From Salminus brasiliensis (Eukaryota > Chordata > Actinopteri > Characiformes > Bryconidae): DNA of 64,000 nt. The stretch lies in assembly GCF_030463535.1 (NCBI RefSeq), contig NC_132881.1:1987345-2051344 (forward strand), in the 5' to 3' direction. Position 1 is the first letter of the stretch. Each line of letters begins with the position of its first letter. The notes beneath the pieces are model-generated. The model had not been told where the DNA came from, did not search any database, and saw only the letters and a program-made list of their open reading frames with translations. This document shows positions 1 through 11,995 of this stretch, piece by piece. A program made the translations under genes and the position numbers.

Positions 1-450
1 CGAGCGAAGAAGAGGAAGAAGAGGAAGAAGAGGAAACGGGAAGGGTTCCTCCAGCACTAGCGTCAACACAGTTGTCATATTTACTGAAGCCAGTGCGACT
101 CCAAACGCACAGACTCTGGGTGAGTGCCAAGACAGGCCCAAACAGCTTGTTATGGAGCGCTATCAGCTCACACAGGAGCGAGTCTTCCCTCCTGAAGGTG
201 TTTACAGACCGCAGAGAAGGTGGGCTGTTCCTGAGCGAAGAGCTGAGTGACTACACTACAGAGGTGACCATCACGAGGCAAGCCTGGTGATAAGAGCTAG
301 GGTGCCTTTGTCACACTGAACCTGCTTGTGTTGTTGCATGCAATCAAATCATGCTCACAGCAATGTTCCAACATCTAGTCTAAAGCCTTCCCAAAAGACT
401 ACGTCACTGCAGAAGCAAAAGTGGTATATATACACTTTTATATACACACA

Positions 451-897
451 CACTATATGGACAAAAGTATTGGGACACCTGCTCATTTATTCGTTTTTTG
501 AAATCAAGGGTATTAAAAAGAGTTTCTGTCTTTACTGTCCTTTCTACTAGATTTTGGAGGAGCATTGCTGTGAGGATTTGATTGCAATTAGCCACAAGAG
601 CATTAGCGTGGGCAGGATGTTGGATGGTGATCATCCCCAACACCCCAACTCATCTCAAAAGTACTAGATGGAGCTCCACCATCCATCATTCCAGAGAACA
701 CAGCTCTTCCACTGCTCCACAGCTGAATGCCGAGGGGGGGGCTTTATTAGGCAAGGTTCGAATAGGTCCATCAATGTTTATCTGCTGGCAGTACTTCTGT
801 ACAGGGACTAGACAAGCTGTGTGTGTGTGCATTTGCACATCTGTGTCAGCAATTGGTGCAGCAAACATTGGGTGTCCACAAACATTTGGACATAGTG
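451..897 (+). mobile_element. MITE family 1 copy (non-autonomous DNA transposon)
   Basis: The left end reads ACAAAAGTATTGGGACACC and the right end contains GGTGTCCACAAAC then TTTGGACATAGTG, forming imperfect inverted ends of about 25 bp. The interior (CTCCACCATCCATCATTCC, then a polypurine-poor stretch) recurs in other copies in this window. The ends and TA-rich flanks are compatible with a Tc1/mariner-type element, but I see no transposase. Confidence 0.8.
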
Positions 898-1749
898 TGT
901 TTGCATATCCGTAAGAAGCATATGTAGGTCCTCACAAGGTATAAAAACTAACATTTGTGTGTGTGTGACGCCTGGTTATTGAGTGTCCTTGATTTACCCC
1001 AGCCCTGCTTAAGGGACACGGGATTGGGCTTTTCAAGCTGGTGTCCTTCTTCTCCCTCTGTCCCTCTCGCTCACTCTCTGAAGTTAATCCCTGTCATGTT
1101 ATCATGGACACTGCAGACCCTGTTCTCCCCTCCAGGCCTCCAAGATGGTGAGCATCTCCCTGAAGACACGGAGACAGAGGGCACGCAGATTAACCCGGAA
1201 AATGAGAGAAAAAAGGAATGCAGGGAGGCGATGGAGAGGAGATGGAAAATCAATCCTGGAATGACAGGAAAACATTCATCTCAGCTGCTGTGAAGACACA
1301 TGAAGCGACTGCTGGATAATGCAGAACGCTGTATACAGTGATGTTTGACGGGGCAGGGTCTTCGCTGCTAATAAATACATGTCATCAGGAGTCTCATAAT
1401 TAAGTAACTGCATCAATAAAGTGTGTTTATAATCTGCTGAATCCAGATGTTCTGCACTATATACTGGACCTGGAGCTTCACTGGATTAGACTGAGATGAA
1501 GGTGAAGGGTGAAGGTAAGGATTAGGTTTGGGTTGAGGTTAACATCATGAAAATTGACCCCTTGATGGCTGGGCTTTGGATATGTTGTCTGGCAAGACCC
1601 TCTGTCTGTGTCAGCCTGCTGGTGTGAGATAGTCCTGCCTCGGTCCCAGAGACACCAAATTGGATATGCCGTCCAGCACGACACCCAACACTGCCGGATT
1701 TCCATACAGATTTGACTTTACTGACCAAAGGATCAGAACTCAAACATAA
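898..1749. other. Non-coding stretch without recognised features
   Basis: Unique-looking sequence. The short open frames here resemble no family I know. The same holds for 1-450, which begins with a GAAGAG-rich tract. Confidence 0.6.
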
Positions 1750-2345
1750 GTGTAACCCTCATCTTGATCCTGTACTTAACCTCAGCCCAAAACCTAACCC
1801 TAACCCTAACACTCAACCTAGCCCTAATCCTAACCCTCATCCTGGCCCCAATCCTATCCCGCACCCTGTCCTTAATCCTGACCTTAACCTTATCCCAAAA
1901 CCTAATCCTAAACCTAACCTCTACCCAAAACCTATTCATAACCTCATCCTGGCCCTAATCCTAACCTCCACCCAAAACCTGTCCCTAATCCTAATCTTAA
2001 CCTCCACCCAAAACCTAATCCAAACCTCATCCTGGCCCTATTCCTGACTGTAACCTCCACCCAAAACCTAATCCTAATCCTAACCTCCATCCAAAACCTA
2101 ATTCTAACCCTCATCCTGGCCCTTATCCTAACCTCCACCCAAAACCTAATTCTAACCCTCGTCCTGGCCCTAATCCTAACCTTTACCCAAAACCTAATTC
2201 TAATCCTCATCCTGGCCCTAATCCTAACCTCCACCCAAAACCTAATCCTAACCCTCATCCTAGCCCTAATCCTAACCTCCACCCAAAACCTAATCCTAAT
2301 CCTAACCCTCATTCCGGCCCTACTCCTAACTCTAACCTCAACCCA
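1750..2345 (+). repeat. Telomere-like degenerate minisatellite
   Basis: CCTAACCCTAACCCTAAC (about 1794-1811) opens an array that becomes higher-order units of roughly 40-60 bp such as CCTCATCCTGGCCCTAATCC plus TAACCTCCACCCAAAACC. The CCTAA core is telomeric hexamer-like but units are diverged. Open frames through it in several frames are by-products. Confidence 0.85.
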
Positions 2346-2784
2346 GCACCTCTAAAGGTGTACTCGGCCCTGGAGGTTTCCTACTGATCCCTGCAGGCCA
2401 TTAGAGGGCTGCTGGTGAGCGGTAGGGGGAACTGTTTTCGCGAGTGTCCCTCTGTGACTCTCTACAGCACCACAGCGAGAGAACACAGTCTGACAGGGTT
2501 TGGCAGTTCAGGCTAGAGTGGGACATGGTGGGAGCGCTAACGCTGCCAAATGCCGTCATAAACAAACCCTCTCAAACTCCCTCAGGGCGGAAATAGCTCC
2601 ATATATTACTCCTGCGTTACTGCACCCTGCCCGGATCTCTGTGTAACACATACACCAATAACGGGACAGCGCTGGTTGATGACGAGGGATAAACAGGGTA
2701 CATGTCCAGCCGTCCCTTCAATTGACTGGATCTTCTAGAATATCCTTAAAAAAAGCACTGACCAATAGAACGAGACGCTCTGGA

Positions 2785-2893
2785 CTAGACAAGCTGTGTG
2801 TGTGCATTTGCACAGCTGTGTCAGCTATGGGTGCGACTTTAAATAACTGAATGAACGTATTAGTAAGAGTGTCCACAAACTTTTGAACAGTGC
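2785..2893 (+). mobile_element. MITE family 1 right-end fragment
   Basis: The sequence runs from GGACTAGACAAGCTGTGTG to GTGTCCACAAACTTTTG, matching the right end of the other copies. A further tiny right-end piece lies at 21148-21200. Confidence 0.65.
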
Positions 2894-3589
2894 TGGGAAT
2901 GTCTTTTTTTCTACATGTGTGCTTTGGAAGGTGAGGACGAGGCCATTACTTTCACTCATGTTGACGTTAAAGTTGACTGTTTACTTTTGCATATTTTAGG
3001 AGTGGAGCTTCAGAGGAATATATTACACGCTTAGGGCAAATCCAGAACCTTCTGATCAATTCTCTCCTCAGAACAGCACGTTAAACATTCATGAGAAGGT
3101 CTTCTTTACAGTCACTGGAGATTTAGGGAGCTCCACAACACAAACAAGAAAAGGATCTGCTTTTCAGAAATGTGCCGAACTTTCAGAGCGTGTGGCTCCA
3201 TAAAATCAGAGTAATGGCTGGACTTGATTATGCGCATAAATTATACAGTCCGGTGGCACTAGGTTTGCTTATTTATGCTTGTTTATTTGAATTCACAGCA
3301 CCAAAACCACAACCTCTGCCCTAAGCCCTTGAAACCCGCATTTTGCATTTATTAATCTTAATGCTCTGTATTATTTAGTAAATACTAATGGGTCTACAGA
3401 TTTTACTCCTAACTGGGTATGCAAAAAACAAACCATTTTTGATGATAACATAGAATATCATAATCAGTCAAAAAAAAGGTCATGCAAAGAACAAAAAAGT
3501 CTAAAAGACAGTAGTGAGGCTATTTAAACTACAGCATTACAATCATGTAAACTGGGGAGAAACTTGATAATTCATTATGTTTAATCAAT

Positions 3590-4470
3590 TAACCAAAACA
3601 ATCACAACGGCCCAACCTACTCAGTATTATTCATTATTCAGAACACATTATGAACTAACTTCTATTACTAAGTCTAACTTCTATTCCTTCTATTAATACA
3701 TCAGTACATCCTATAAACTATTTAGTATTCACTATGAACTATTCAGCATCTACAATAAAGTATTCAGTATTTACTATGAATTATTCAGTATAATTTTACT
3801 AAAAATTCTGAATTTATTATTAATTATTCAATATGGATTATTCAGCATCTAGTGTTTATTATTCTGATTTTAGTATGGATTATTTAGTACAAAATATTCA
3901 GTATCTACTATGAACAATTAATTACAAATGATTTAGTCTCTACTATTAATTTATGTTTTATTAATTATTCATTATAAATTATTCAGTATCTACTATTACT
4001 TCAGTATGTTTTATGTATCTACTTCAAATTATTCAGTCTCTACTATGAATTATTCATTATAAATTATTCAGAATCTACTACTAATTCAGTATGAATTATG
4101 AATTACTTAGTATCTATTACAAATTATTCAGTATCTTCTATGAATTATTCAGTATGTTCTATTAATTGTTCACTTTACAATTGTCAGTATTTACTATGAA
4201 TGATTTAATATAAAGTATTTAGTATGTACTGTTAGTATGTATTATGAATTATTCAATATGAATTATTCAATATTTACTATGAATTCTGTGGTATCTACTA
4301 TGGATTATTCAGTATGTATTATGAATTATTCAATATGAATTATTCTGTATCTACTGTTTATTATTCAGTATGGACTATGAATGATGCAGAATTTATTATT
4401 AGTTATTCAATATATATTTTTCATTATCAACTGTAAAATATATAGTATGAAGTATTCAGTATCTACTCTG
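3590..4470 (+). repeat. AT-rich degenerate tandem array
   Basis: Roughly 40 diverged units of about 20-24 bp based on ATTCAGTATCTACTATGAAT fill the stretch. Units vary in length and order. Confidence 0.8.
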
Positions 4471-5394
4471 AACCTGTGAGCTGTGTGTTTATGCGAGTGA
4501 GGATCTGAAGGGTGTAAGTGGTTACAGTAGCTTTCAGCAAAACCGCGGTGCTTTGATTCAAATGTGTGAAGCGGTCAGAAATGAAAGTGACGCATGAAGA
4601 AATTCCTGCCAGGTCTGTTCAGAGGAGTACAGCGGGCAGTGAGGGGAAGGAAATGTGCTGGGATATATGTTCTGTGTGCGATCACTCAGCACACCTCAGT
4701 CATTAACTGCCCTTTTGTTCACAGCACTTCAGCTCTCCCTTCTAAGGCTGTGACCACAATCACCAATATCACCCACTGCTCCTGCAGCTCTCAGCAGTCT
4801 GCTCCACTGCGGAACACCTGTGGCAGGTAGGAGGCCTCGCTCCAGACAAAAAATGGATCCAATACTTGGCTTGTTTCTTCCTTTCTCGCTCTCTATCTCG
4901 CCCCGTTGGGCCACAGCAGTGTTGCGTTTGAAACAGCCGGGAAATAATAGCTCCGAACGGATGGCTGAGTGCTTCTCAAACGCTGTTGTCTTGGCAACCT
5001 CGTCCCCAACCCCTTGAATACGTACCTGTTTTTAAACTGATGTTATTTGAAGCTCGGGAAAAAAAGGGAGGAATTAGAGGGGCTCGTTCAGTGCTTTACA
5101 CTAGAAGCATGGCGCTCTCCACAGTAGAAAAATGAGTCACTGCTGCTGGCTTACAGACCCGACACTTTTCCGGAAAAAACACACAGGCTTTCAGAAGACG
5201 CCGCTTGATGAAAGTGAAGGGCTAATTTGAACTGTGAGGGTAGACGTGTGTTCGGATTCATGCACATCCGTTACTGCAAAATGTGGCCTGATTTTAAGCA
5301 GTTCAGGTGGGCCTGATCCAGAGGGCTGGAGGCATTGCTGCTGATCCTAAATCCTGATCCTGCACCTGGGGATCGAGTTGAGGGAGTGAAGAAC
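4471..5394. other. Non-coding stretch without recognised features
   Basis: Mixed-composition unique-looking DNA with only short open frames. The stretch 2894-3589 is similar. Confidence 0.55.
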
Positions 5395-5925
5395 ACTGAG
5401 GATCTGGTTCCAGTTGCAGCTTGTGGGTCTATTAGGCAGCAGGTGAACAGTCAGTTCTTGAAGGTGATGGAGGTGTGGAAGCAGGAAAAATGGACAAGCG
5501 TAAGAACTTGAGTCCCTGTGTACCGGTGTTCCCTATATGCAGTGGTCAGTACCTACCAGAAGGGCTCCATGAAAGGACAACGTTGGTTCATGGGTTCCCA
5601 TAGCTTATAGACGCAACTCTTAAAAATAAAGGTCCTACAAAAGATTCTTTGGTATTGATGGTGAACTAGAACCAGAACCACTCATAGTTCCATAAAGAAC
5701 CATGTTTCTAATATTTAACCCTTAATTTGGTAAAGGAACCTCTTCTATGAGAGTGATGGAGGCCCCAGGACCTCCCAACCTACAGGACCTAAAGGATCTG
5801 CTGCAGGAACGTCTTGGTGCTAGATACCACCTTCAGAGGTCTAGTGGAGTCCATGGCTCAATAGCCAGAGCTGTTATGGTGGTGCAAGGGTGACCCGCAT
5901 AATATTAGGCAGGTGGTTTTAATGT
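5395..5925 (+). mobile_element. Tc1-like transposon remnant, internally deleted (family 2), with a nested insertion
   Basis: The left part (ATTAGGCAGCAGGTGAACAG; TATGCAGTGGTCAGTACCTA) and right part (GACCTAAAGGATCTGCTG; GTCTAGTGGAGTCCATGGC; AGGTGGTTTTAATG) match a very common teleost Tc1/IS630-type element. Its central transposase-coding portion is missing here. A family 3 MITE (5608-5752) sits between the two parts. Confidence 0.75.
5608..5752 (+). mobile_element. Family 3 MITE (CTCTTAAAAATAAAGG end) nested in a Tc1-like remnant
   Basis: It begins CAACTCTTAAAAATAAAGG and contains TTCCATAAAGAACC and AAAGGAACCTCTT, a common teleost short repeat. It interrupts the family 2 element at 5395-5925. 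Confidence 0.65.
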
Positions 5926-5968
5926 GTTAATTTATGTGTATTATATTTATTGGCTGATTGGGGTATAA

Positions 5969-6518
5969 ACTATATGGACAAAAGTATTGGGACACCTGCT
6001 CATGCATTGTTTGTTTTGAAATCAAGGCTATTAAAAAAAGAGGTCCTCCTTTTGTTGGAGTAACTGTCTCCACTGTCCAGAGAAGAATGCTTTCTTCTAG
6101 ATTTTGGAGATTTTGTGCATTGCTGTGAGGATTTGATTGCATTCAGGGACAAAAGCGTGAGTGAGGTCAGGATGTTGGTAAATGATCACCAACCAACCTC
6201 ATCATCCCAACTCCCCAACCCATCCCATTCAAAAGTACTGGATGGAGCTCCACCACCATCATTCCCAAGAACACAGTTCTTCCACTGCTCCACAGCTCAA
6301 TGCCGGGGGGCTTTATTATACCCCTCTAGCTCACAGCTAGCCAAAAGGCTCATGTTAGTATGTTAGTGTTAGGTCCTATTCTATTGGCAGTACATCTCTA
6401 CAGGGACTAGACAAGCTGTGTGTGTTTGTGTATTTGCACATCTGTGTCAGCAATGGGTGCAACTTAAAAGGAGCTGAATGCATTCATTAGAAGGGGTGTC
6501 CACAAACATTTGTCCTAT
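5969..6518 (+). mobile_element. MITE family 1 copy
   Basis: Both ends are present (ACTATATGGACAAAAGTATT at left, GGTGTCCACAAACATTTG at right), with the same interior as the copy at 451-897. Confidence 0.85.
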
Positions 6519-7494
6519 TCAAGCTTGAGGCCAGGTCTGCTTAAAAGCCTCTGACGTCCTTGTAAGACCATTGCCACCGGAAACCCTGTAGACTGACGTG
6601 TCGTGACTGGCAACCCAACCAGATGGATCCTCCCCTCTCCAAGCCCACAGAAGAAGCCCTTCCTCAGGAAAAGCAAAAACAGCTGAAAATAGAACCCGGT
6701 GCTTCATTGTTTGGCACCACATACGCACCGTAGCTTTGGCATCAGTCAATGAACAGCAGAGCGCAGTATGCAGGTCTAAACTCATACACACACACATACA
6801 CACTTGGAAATATCAGCAGGTGTTGGACTCCATCAGGCAGGTGAGGAACATGCAGGGGCAGCGTGGGCGCTGAGCTCCCTCTACACCCGTCCGTCTGCCT
6901 GTCAGCCACAATGAGTGCTCTGACAGTAAAAAGTAGCCTCGGTAAGCCCGCTCGCCCACCCGCACGCCTCCGCGCAGAACCTCAGAGGTCCTACTCAAGG
7001 CCTCGGTCAAGTGAGGATCCCGCAGAGCTGTGGATTCTGACTTTACCTTGAAGCTTGACGTGAGTGCGCCCATTCTGTTTGAATCCCTGCTCATGTATTC
7101 AGAGAAGGTCTGCAGTCCCGAGAGCAGAGCTTTAAAGGGGCTGGTCTGTGCTGAAGATGTACGAACACAAAGAAACGCACTGACTCAGGGAGACAATCCC
7201 CAACCACATTCCCTCTCCGGTTAACGGCCGGCACACTGTTCGGGCCCTCCGCTGCTCCCAGCGGCTGTGAGCTCACGTTCAGCGCTGCAGTGTTGACGGT
7301 TTAGGGCGTTATGAAAGGTCTGCTGATGCAGCGTGCTGTCTGAGCAGCAGAGTGACTTCTGGAAGAACGTGGGAATCTGCTGATGTAGCTCAATATTTTA
7401 AACACACCACAGATCCACACTCAGGAATACTACTAACAAGCTTACAGCATAAGGCCTTCACACCACCAGCACTGCAGAGCTTAGTCAAACCTTT
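6519..7494. other. Non-coding stretch, moderately GC-rich
   Basis: Overlapping short open frames on both strands (6519-7276) reflect composition and show no family motif. Confidence 0.5.
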
Positions 7495-7740
7495 AAAACC
7501 TCCACTCACTGGCCACTTTATTAGAAACACCTACCTACATTGTGCTTCTACTCACTGGCCACTTTATTAGAAACACCTACCTACCTTGTGCTTCCACTCC
7601 TGGCCACTTTATTAGAAACACCTACCTACATTGTGCTTCCACTCACTGGCCACTTTATTAGAAACACCTACCTACCTTGTGCTTCCACTCACTGGCCACT
7701 TTATTAAAAACCCCTACCTACTCTATGCTTCTGCTCACTG
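7495..7740 (+). repeat. Tandem 45-48-bp repeat
   Basis: Five copies of a unit holding CACTGGCCACTTTATTAGAA then ACACCTACCTACCTTGTGC follow head to tail. Related single units occur at 14565-14690 and, inverted, at about 20125-20180, so the monomer is itself dispersed. Confidence 0.85.
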
Positions 7741-8264
7741 GTCTCCAACCCTGATCCTCAAGGGAGCTATCTACACACAGTCTTTCTGATCCAACTAATT
7801 ATTGCTGCAGTGCTGCAAGTGCTGGACGGGCTGAATATAATCTTTCCAGGAGGAGGTCTGGTATACCACTGCTCTAGCTCTTCACCAGTGGTCATTTTCT
7901 GAACACGTCTGGACATTGTGTGTAACTGCAGTGTGTCAGTTTAGTGTATACCCTTCATTATCTTATCAGGTATTCAAGCCCCTGCAGATACACAGCACCT
8001 TCTCACCTCTGTTACTCTTCTTCGGGAGCAGTTTTTTCTCTGTCTTGCCTAACAATGACCGAGGGGCATTTCTGAAAGTCTCTGAGCAGTTTTCCAACTC
8101 AAATTAGCGCGACCTTGAACCAAACAGTCCTTTGAGGTGCTCATCGGCCCTGGGCATGAAGCAATCAGAGGTCCACCACTGACCTTCTCGGCTGAAAGAT
8201 CGTTCTCCTCTCTGAACTTTCCTGAGTCCGTTACTGTCAGTCATGGACACATTTATAGAGGTGT

Positions 8265-8485
8265 GAGATAGCAGGTGGTTGCTGTGAGGTTACTATTGTG
8301 TTCCATGTGGTTGCTAGGGTATACCAGATGGTTGCTGTGGGGTTACTATTGTGTTCCAGTTGGCTACTAGGGTATACCAGGTGGTTGCTGAGAGTTTATT
8401 ATTGTGTTCTAAGTAGTTGCTGTGGTGTCTCAGGTGGTTGCTGTGAAGTTACCATGGTGTTACAAATGTGGTTGTTATGGCGATG
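8265..8485 (+). repeat. Short minisatellite (GTGGTTGCTGTG-based)
   Basis: Units with GGTGGTTGCTGTG and TTACTATTGTGTTCC alternate with GGTATACCAG over about 220 bp, six to eight diverged copies. Confidence 0.75.
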
Positions 8486-10041
8486 CTAAGCAGAAGAAGC
8501 AGAAGAGGAATATAGTGTTGATAACAACTGTGTTTTGCTCAAATATTGAGCAAAACTAATGCAGTCTATTAGGTTGAGCTGCGCTCCCTCTTACTACAAT
8601 TTTCTCCTTTCATATGAGATCTCAATCAAGCTCTAGATGCCCTGCACTGCTACAATACACTGCACTGTGGACATGGGCGTGCTTAAGGTTGCTCTCCAGG
8701 TGCAAATTACATCTATTTGCAGAGGACTAAAAGGCCTCTGCAATGAACAAACCCCCTAAGAGAAAGTAATTTACTCCAGGCACAGATGTAATAGACTCCA
8801 CTATTGACTACCCCGGAAACAGGAGGAACCAGAAGATATGTTTGGACCATAAACACGGACCCTTAATCCGTCGTAATATCCTACATGTTCGTTCTCTTTC
8901 CCTACCTGACTGTGTCCCTGGGTACACTGCTGAGGTAAACCAATTTCAGAGCTTGACTGGGCTCTCTAATGACCGTAATGGGAAATCTGGGCTGGATCTA
9001 AAGCACTGGAGGTAGATCTTCATGGACAGAGCAGGGAGATAATGGCTGAGGACGCTCTGCCTTTGAACGGCTGCAACATTTACTTAGAAAGTTGCCTTTA
9101 ACGATTATTCTAATGATTCTGATTTGATTTTAGTCATTAGGCCCATATACCTTCTGAGCCTACTTGTACATTTGGGCCGGGATACCTTCTAAGCCCAGCT
9201 CTATGGAGTTACAATCACACCATTAGAAATGTGAGCACTTATCCGCCCCGCAATGGATGAGAGCGACGCATCCGGGTACCTTGCACTTGAGTTTTGACCC
9301 CGCCTCTTTTCCGTCTGTCTTATTTGACTGGCATGAAAAACAAATTTCCAGATCTTTGAGAATTTAGTTGCATAAAATAAGAATTCCCTGCTAACTGAGA
9401 GCTATTAGGACTCCAAAGCCATACTCTACGGCCAGACGAAAAAAATAAAAAGATCATGTAGTTGCAAAATACATGACTTTGCCGACAGAACCACGTCCAA
9501 CGCAAACGCATCCAGTTCCCTGTGATTTTACGACGCTCCGATTCTACAACTGGCCGAGGTGGTCATATCTGAGGGCTCTTTTGGAGCATGACCATGGTGA
9601 GATAATCCATATCTCTGACCCGCTCCAGGCTAACGTAAAATATTCACACCGTCTTTGTCCTCAGCTCCTCGGCGAGCAACAAAAGTAGACAAATGTCTGA
9701 AGACAGAGCGGATCTGGTACATTTTTAATTTCATAGCTTTGGCTCCAGCGTCTCCATGCCTTCAGGCGCCCGCTCTCTCTCCAGAGCCGTCACAGCGCTA
9801 TTCAGGCCTGTTAGGACTTTAACTGACAGAGGCGAAGCTCTCACAGCCGTGAGTGAAGAGTAAAGATACACAACACTGAGATCGGGAACGTCAGGTCACT
9901 GCATTTGGGAGATGGACAGCAACGGTTCTTGGATGGCTCCAGGTAACAACCAGGTTCATTCTCAAGAATAGCCCAACAGCTATTGACCCATACAAGGCTA
10001 CTGACCCTTCTTATATTGAGCTTATTTACATTTTGTGCACA
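8486..10041. other. Non-coding stretch without recognised features
   Basis: No repeat family or coding similarity recognised. The stretches 10673-11689 and 11996-12897 are likewise featureless apart from a short (GT)n at about 12701-12722. Confidence 0.5.
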
Positions 10042-10165
10042 CTCTTAAAAATAAGGGAGTCTGAAAAGGATCTTTGTATGATCTTTCCATGAAGAACCAC
10101 CTTTTCAGAGATAATGAAAATGAGACTCTACGTGATGTAAAGGTTCTTGGAAGAACCCTCACCTT
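10042..10165 (+). mobile_element. Family 3 MITE fragment
   Basis: It starts ACTCTTAAAAATAAGGGAG and contains CCATGAAGAACCACC and GTTCTTGGAAGAACCC, as in the copy at 5608. Confidence 0.6.
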
Positions 10166-10449
10166 ACTTAAATGTTCTTTAAACTGTTAGAGATGTCACA
10201 GATTTCTTTTGAAGTCTTAATGAAACCAAAAGTGCTTCCCAAGATCTATAGCTTACCCAGGTTTGATCCAGGAACCCAGAGGAGTTCTGGAACCTGCAGG
10301 GCAATTCAACTTTGACATAAGCTGAAAGAAACCTGGTATGGGATATGGCACAACGCTACTATGCACAACCCAACGTTACAGACAGCAGACCAGAATGAAA
10401 TCCATCTCAACGTTCTAGATTACCCTACATGACCATTTACCATGTAATG

Positions 10450-10672
10450 CTCCTGACACTGAGAGGCTGAGGACTGACACATGCCTCCTCCAACACACCG
10501 GGCACCCAGCTCTGATGCGTCAGCTAGCAGACACCCATGCCGGCCAGCATAACACTGAAGCGATGTGGAGAGAGCTAGCTTTCTACCCACCCAGAGAGAG
10601 CAAGGCCAATTGTGCCCTCTCAGGCTCCGGCTGCTGATGGCAGGCAGCATGACCTGGAATTCGAGCCAGAAC
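10450..10672 (-). mobile_element. tRNA-derived SINE (family A), inverted
   Basis: The reverse complement gives CTGCCATCAGCAGCCGGAGC, a GAGAGGGCACAATTGGCC-type core and CCGGCATGGGTGTCTGCTAG. The same core recurs in seven other places in this window, in both orientations. Confidence 0.75.
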
Positions 10673-11689
10673 TAAGTGCCTGCTGCTGCAGTATTTTACA
10701 GTAATAACCAGACCAGGCCTAAAGACCATGACCCTGCTCAAGCAGCTCACTCACGCAACAGAGACAAGGTGTGGACCCCTGCTAAGCTAATGGCTAAACT
10801 AAATGCTTATTTGTTCTTCACTCATCAGAAGTCGCAGTTATTGTCAGCTGTAACAAAATCAAGCTGTGTTTAAAGCAGCGGTATGTGAAAAATTTTATTT
10901 CTTGCTCCTGGGCTCCCCTACTGGTGGGGAGAGTATTCACCCCACACACATTTACAGTACTGCAAAATGAGCCAACGACTTTGCCACATTTTTTGTCATT
11001 TGACATCAAAACATACAGAAAGAAAAGTTGGAACTGCAGATCTAACGTTTTTTAACTAAGTACATACATCAAATGTAAATGTAATTAATTATGTAAAGTG
11101 AACTTAATTATGCAGTTATATTGTGATAGCACTGCCAAACAACCACAGCACCTCCAGGCATCATTAAAGGGACATGTATATTGTCCAGCAGACCAAAGCG
11201 AGTACATGCATGCCGCTCTGTCTCTCTCGCTCTCCGTCTCAGGTATTAATATCCGCAGGGCGTGGGAGGTGAGATGGGGGTGAGCAAAGATAGATTAATG
11301 AAAAGGTAGTGGGAGTGTGAATAATTCACACTCGTCCCCTTTTCATTCATTAGCCCTTTTCTAGGAAAAGACCCACACATCTCCTGAGCTGAGCCAGAGA
11401 CGGCCCAAACCCACACTGACCACCCTACAAACACACACCCACACACACACACAAGGTAGTCTTGCAACAACAGTCATTTACACTATTTACCCCAAATGCA
11501 GTCGATCAGCCAAGACGTCTGAATTGATGTCTGAGGTTTAGCTTCTTTAGTTTTACACTAGAGCTACGAGGCTAATGTAGCTAACAAGTCATGGGAGCTT
11601 ATGTACATCGATTATCATGGTGCTAACTTCATGTCATCAGGGTTGAATTGTTCAGGAATCTCTAACAGACTCTAACAGGTAGTGTCGTT

Positions 11690-11995
11690 AAACTTCGGCA
11701 AAACAGCAGGTCTTGTGGGGTGACCCTGTTATGCAGTGGTCAGTACCTACCAAAAGTGGCCCAAGGAAGGCCCACCGCCTGAACTGGCGACAGGGTCAAG
11801 GATGCCCAAGACTGATGCACTGATGCACGTGATAAGCGAAGGCTAGCCCGTCTGGTCCAGAAGAAGAGCTAGTAGCACAAACTGCTGAAAACGTTCAGAT
11901 CACACAGTCCAGCGCCCTCTGCTGCATGTGTGGCTGCATAGCCACAGACTGGTCAGAGTGCCCACTCGTGTATGGGTATGGCTGGTGGGTGTATG
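11690..11995 (+). mobile_element. Tc1-like transposon fragment (family 2)
   Basis: The stretch from TATGCAGTGGTCAGTACCTA through GGCGACAGGGTCAAGGATGC to CACAGACTGGTCAGAGTGCC corresponds to the 5' half of a degraded transposase region. Frame is broken; no intact product. Confidence 0.7.

Noticed and set aside
1712-2312. Open frames on both strands through the CCTAA array
   Set aside because: They are low-complexity products of the minisatellite.
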